Part shown: piece by piece, positions 62,717-64,000 of the stretch | Layout of the letters: every line of letters starts with the position of its first letter | How positions within the stretch are numbered: position 1 is the stretch's first letter | NCBI RefSeq assembly: GCF_900107105.1 | Contig: NZ_FNOT01000014.1 | Span: 62,001 to 126,000 of the forward strand | Reading direction: 5' to 3' | DNA from: Geodermatophilus africanus | Lineage (GTDB): Bacteria > Actinomycetota > Actinomycetes > Mycobacteriales > Geodermatophilaceae | DNA length: 64,000 nucleotides | Notes under the pieces: model-generated | Seen by the model: the letters and a program-made list of their open reading frames with translations, nothing else | What the model was told of the DNA's origin: nothing | Databases searched by the model: none | Program-made: the position numbers and the translations under genes

Positions 62717-64000
62717 ATGAGTAACAGCCGTTCGGGCAAGACGGTCCGACTGACCGTCGCCCAGGCCGTGGTCACGTACCTGTCCAAGCAGTACTCCGTC
62801 GCCGACGGGCAGCGCCGCCGGCTCATCCCGGCCACTCTCGGCATCTTCGGCCACGGCAACGTCGCGGGGATGGGCCAGGCGCTGGACCAGCTGAGTGACC
62901 TGATGCCGTTCGTGCAGGGCCGTAACGAGCAGTCGCTGGTGCACCTGGGCGTCGGTTACGCCAAGGCGATGAAGCGGCACGCGACCCTCGCCGTCACCGC
63001 CTCCATCGGCCCTGGCGCGCTGAACCTGGTCACTGGCGCCGGGCTGGCCACGGTGAACCGGCTGCCGGTGCTGCTGCTGCCCGGTGACACGTACGCCACC
63101 CGACGGCAGGGGCCGGTGCTCCAGCAGCTGCAGCACCCGGTCGAGGCCGACGCGACGGTCAACGATGCGTTCCGGCCGGTGTCGCGGTTCTTCGACCGGA
63201 TCAACCGGCCCGAGCAGTTGTTGACGGCGCTGCCGGCGGCGATGCGGGTGCTGACCGACCCGGTGGACACCGGCGCGGTGGTGTTGTCGCTGCCCCAGGA
63301 CATCCAGTCGCACGCGTTCGACTTCCCGAGCGAGTTCTTCGCCGAGCGGGACTGGGCGATCCGCCGCCCCATCGCCGACCCCGACGAGGTCGAGGCCGTC
63401 GCCGGGCTGCTGGCCCGGGCGCAGAAGCCGATCATCATCGCCGGTGGCGGCGTGATCTACTCCGACGCCACCGCGGAGCTGGAGGACCTCGCCGGCTCGG
63501 CCGGGATCCCGGTGCTGGAGACGATGGCCGGTAAGGGCGCGGTCCAGCAGAAGGCGTGGTGGCAGCTGGGCGGCATCGGCCTGGAAGGCACCCCGGCGAA
63601 CAACGACCTCGTCCGCGAGGCCGACCTCGTGCTGACCGTCGGGTCCCGGCTCACCGACTTCCCGACGGCGTCGCAGTCGCTGTTCGAGAACCCGGACGTC
63701 ACGTTCGCGGCGATCAACGTCAACGGCTACGACGCCCAGCGGCTCGGTGCCACCGGCATCGTCGGCGACGCCAAGCGCGCCCTCGCCGCGCTGGCCGGCG
63801 CAGTGCAGAGCGCCGGGTACACCAGCCCCGCCGAGTGGCAGGACCGGGTGCGCTCCGCGGTCGAGGGCTGGCAGCCGGTACGCGCAGCCGCGCTGGACCC
63901 GGACACCCCGTTCGACCGCTCCACGATCCCCGCCGACTTCCCCGACACCGTCCCCGACACCGGAGCGCTGCTCACCCAAGGCCAGCTCATCGGGCTCCTG
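62717..64000 (+). CDS. iolD: 3D-(3,5/4)-trihydroxycyclohexane-1,2-dione acylhydrolase IolD (partial)
   Basis: TPP-dependent enzyme that opens the ring of trihydroxycyclohexane-1,2-dione in myo-inositol catabolism. 428 codons are present and the frame runs off the window end. VRLTVAQAVVTYLSKQYSVA, TLGIFGHGNVAGMGQALDQ, QGRNEQSLVHLGVGYAKAMK (catalytic Glu in RNEQ) and the IolD-specific LPVLLLPGDTYATRRQGPVL are clear. IAGGGVIYSDATAELEDLAG marks the central domain. The C-terminal TPP domain is beyond 64000. ATG 62717 with AAAGAG upstream. Confidence 0.93.
   Translation, partial: MSNSRSGKTVRLTVAQAVVTYLSKQYSVADGQRRRLIPATLGIFGHGNVAGMGQALDQLSDLMPFVQGRNEQSLVHLGVGYAKAMKRHATLAVTASIGPGALNLVTGAGLATVNRLPVLLLPGDTYATRRQGPVLQQLQHPVEADATVNDAFRPVSRFFDRINRPEQLLTALPAAMRVLTDPVDTGAVVLSLPQDIQSHAFDFPSEFFAERDWAIRRPIADPDEVEAVAGLLARAQKPIIIAGGGVIYSDATAELEDLAGSAGIPVLETMAGKGAVQQKAWWQLGGIGLEGTPANNDLVREADLVLTVGSRLTDFPTASQSLFENPDVTFAAINVNGYDAQRLGATGIVGDAKRALAALAGAVQSAGYTSPAEWQDRVRSAVEGWQPVRAAALDPDTPFDRSTIPADFPDTVPDTGALLTQGQLIGLL

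Noticed and set aside
61088-63979. 963-codon open frame on the minus strand across aldehyde dehydrogenase and iolD
   Set aside because: Arg/Gly/Asp-rich nonsense opposite two clear genes with catalytic motifs.

Overview
The window is very GC-rich actinobacterial chromosome. The gene order phoH-ybeY-CNNM/CorC-deaminase-like-era-recO-uppS-glyS-dusB-ppdK-dnaG, the near-universal GTG/ATGA start-stop overlaps and the TANNNT boxes directly upstream of GTG starts fit an Actinomycetes genome. Blastococcus, Geodermatophilus or Modestobacter relatives (Geodermatophilaceae) are the best guess. The family-level assignment is inference from memory of gene order and protein style, not from a search.

Layout. 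1-0.8 kb: rsmE, closed by two hairpins. 0.9-4.2 kb (minus): an oxyanion ABC importer of the phosphonate/putative-selenate type. 4.5-9.2 kb: a branched-chain amino acid type ABC importer in which the second permease and first ATPase are fused. 9.3-11.0 kb: a HIT hydrolase, a frameshifted tspO and an enoyl-CoA hydratase. 11.1-19.0 kb: the conserved housekeeping block, with a 357-residue intein inside PhoH. 19.2-30.5 kb: glyS, dusB, ppdK, a DUF218 protein and dnaG, the last carrying a 203-residue mini-intein in its zinc ribbon. 31.2-35.7 kb: a translationally coupled operon of a micro-membrane protein, an NCS1 permease, a zinc alcohol dehydrogenase and a double-nitrilase protein. 36.2 kb: tRNA-Asn.

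From about 36.3 to 52 kb the character changes to accessory DNA. There is a cluster of small stress or detoxification genes, five of them broken by frameshifts (GNAT, alpha/beta hydrolase, metallo-hydrolase, SRPBCC, maleylpyruvate isomerase-like). There are also relics of LuxR, enoyl-CoA hydratase, IS3 and IS110 genes, and one strikingly AT-rich orphan gene. 52-57 kb holds a secreted lipoprotein, a HupE/UreJ-type membrane protein and a large P-type ATPase.

57.2-64 kb is an inositol or sugar-acid catabolic locus: HpcH/HpaI aldolase, Gfo/Idh/MocA dehydrogenase, LacI regulator, aldehyde dehydrogenase and IolD (cut by the window end). Three near-identical 14-bp palindromes (TTGGACCGGTCCAA twice, TTGGACATGTCCAA once) lie before the aldolase, before lacI and before a truncated second LacI gene upstream of the aldehyde dehydrogenase. 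Two of them sit on recognisable -35/-10 promoters. The LacI protein is the obvious candidate to bind all three.

The most unusual signals are the PhoH intein, which shows the full class 3 (Trp-Cys-Thr) constellation with Ala at position 1, and the DnaG mini-intein, which combines the same constellation with Cys1, a Gly-Asn C-terminus and a +1 Cys that is itself a zinc ligand of the primase.
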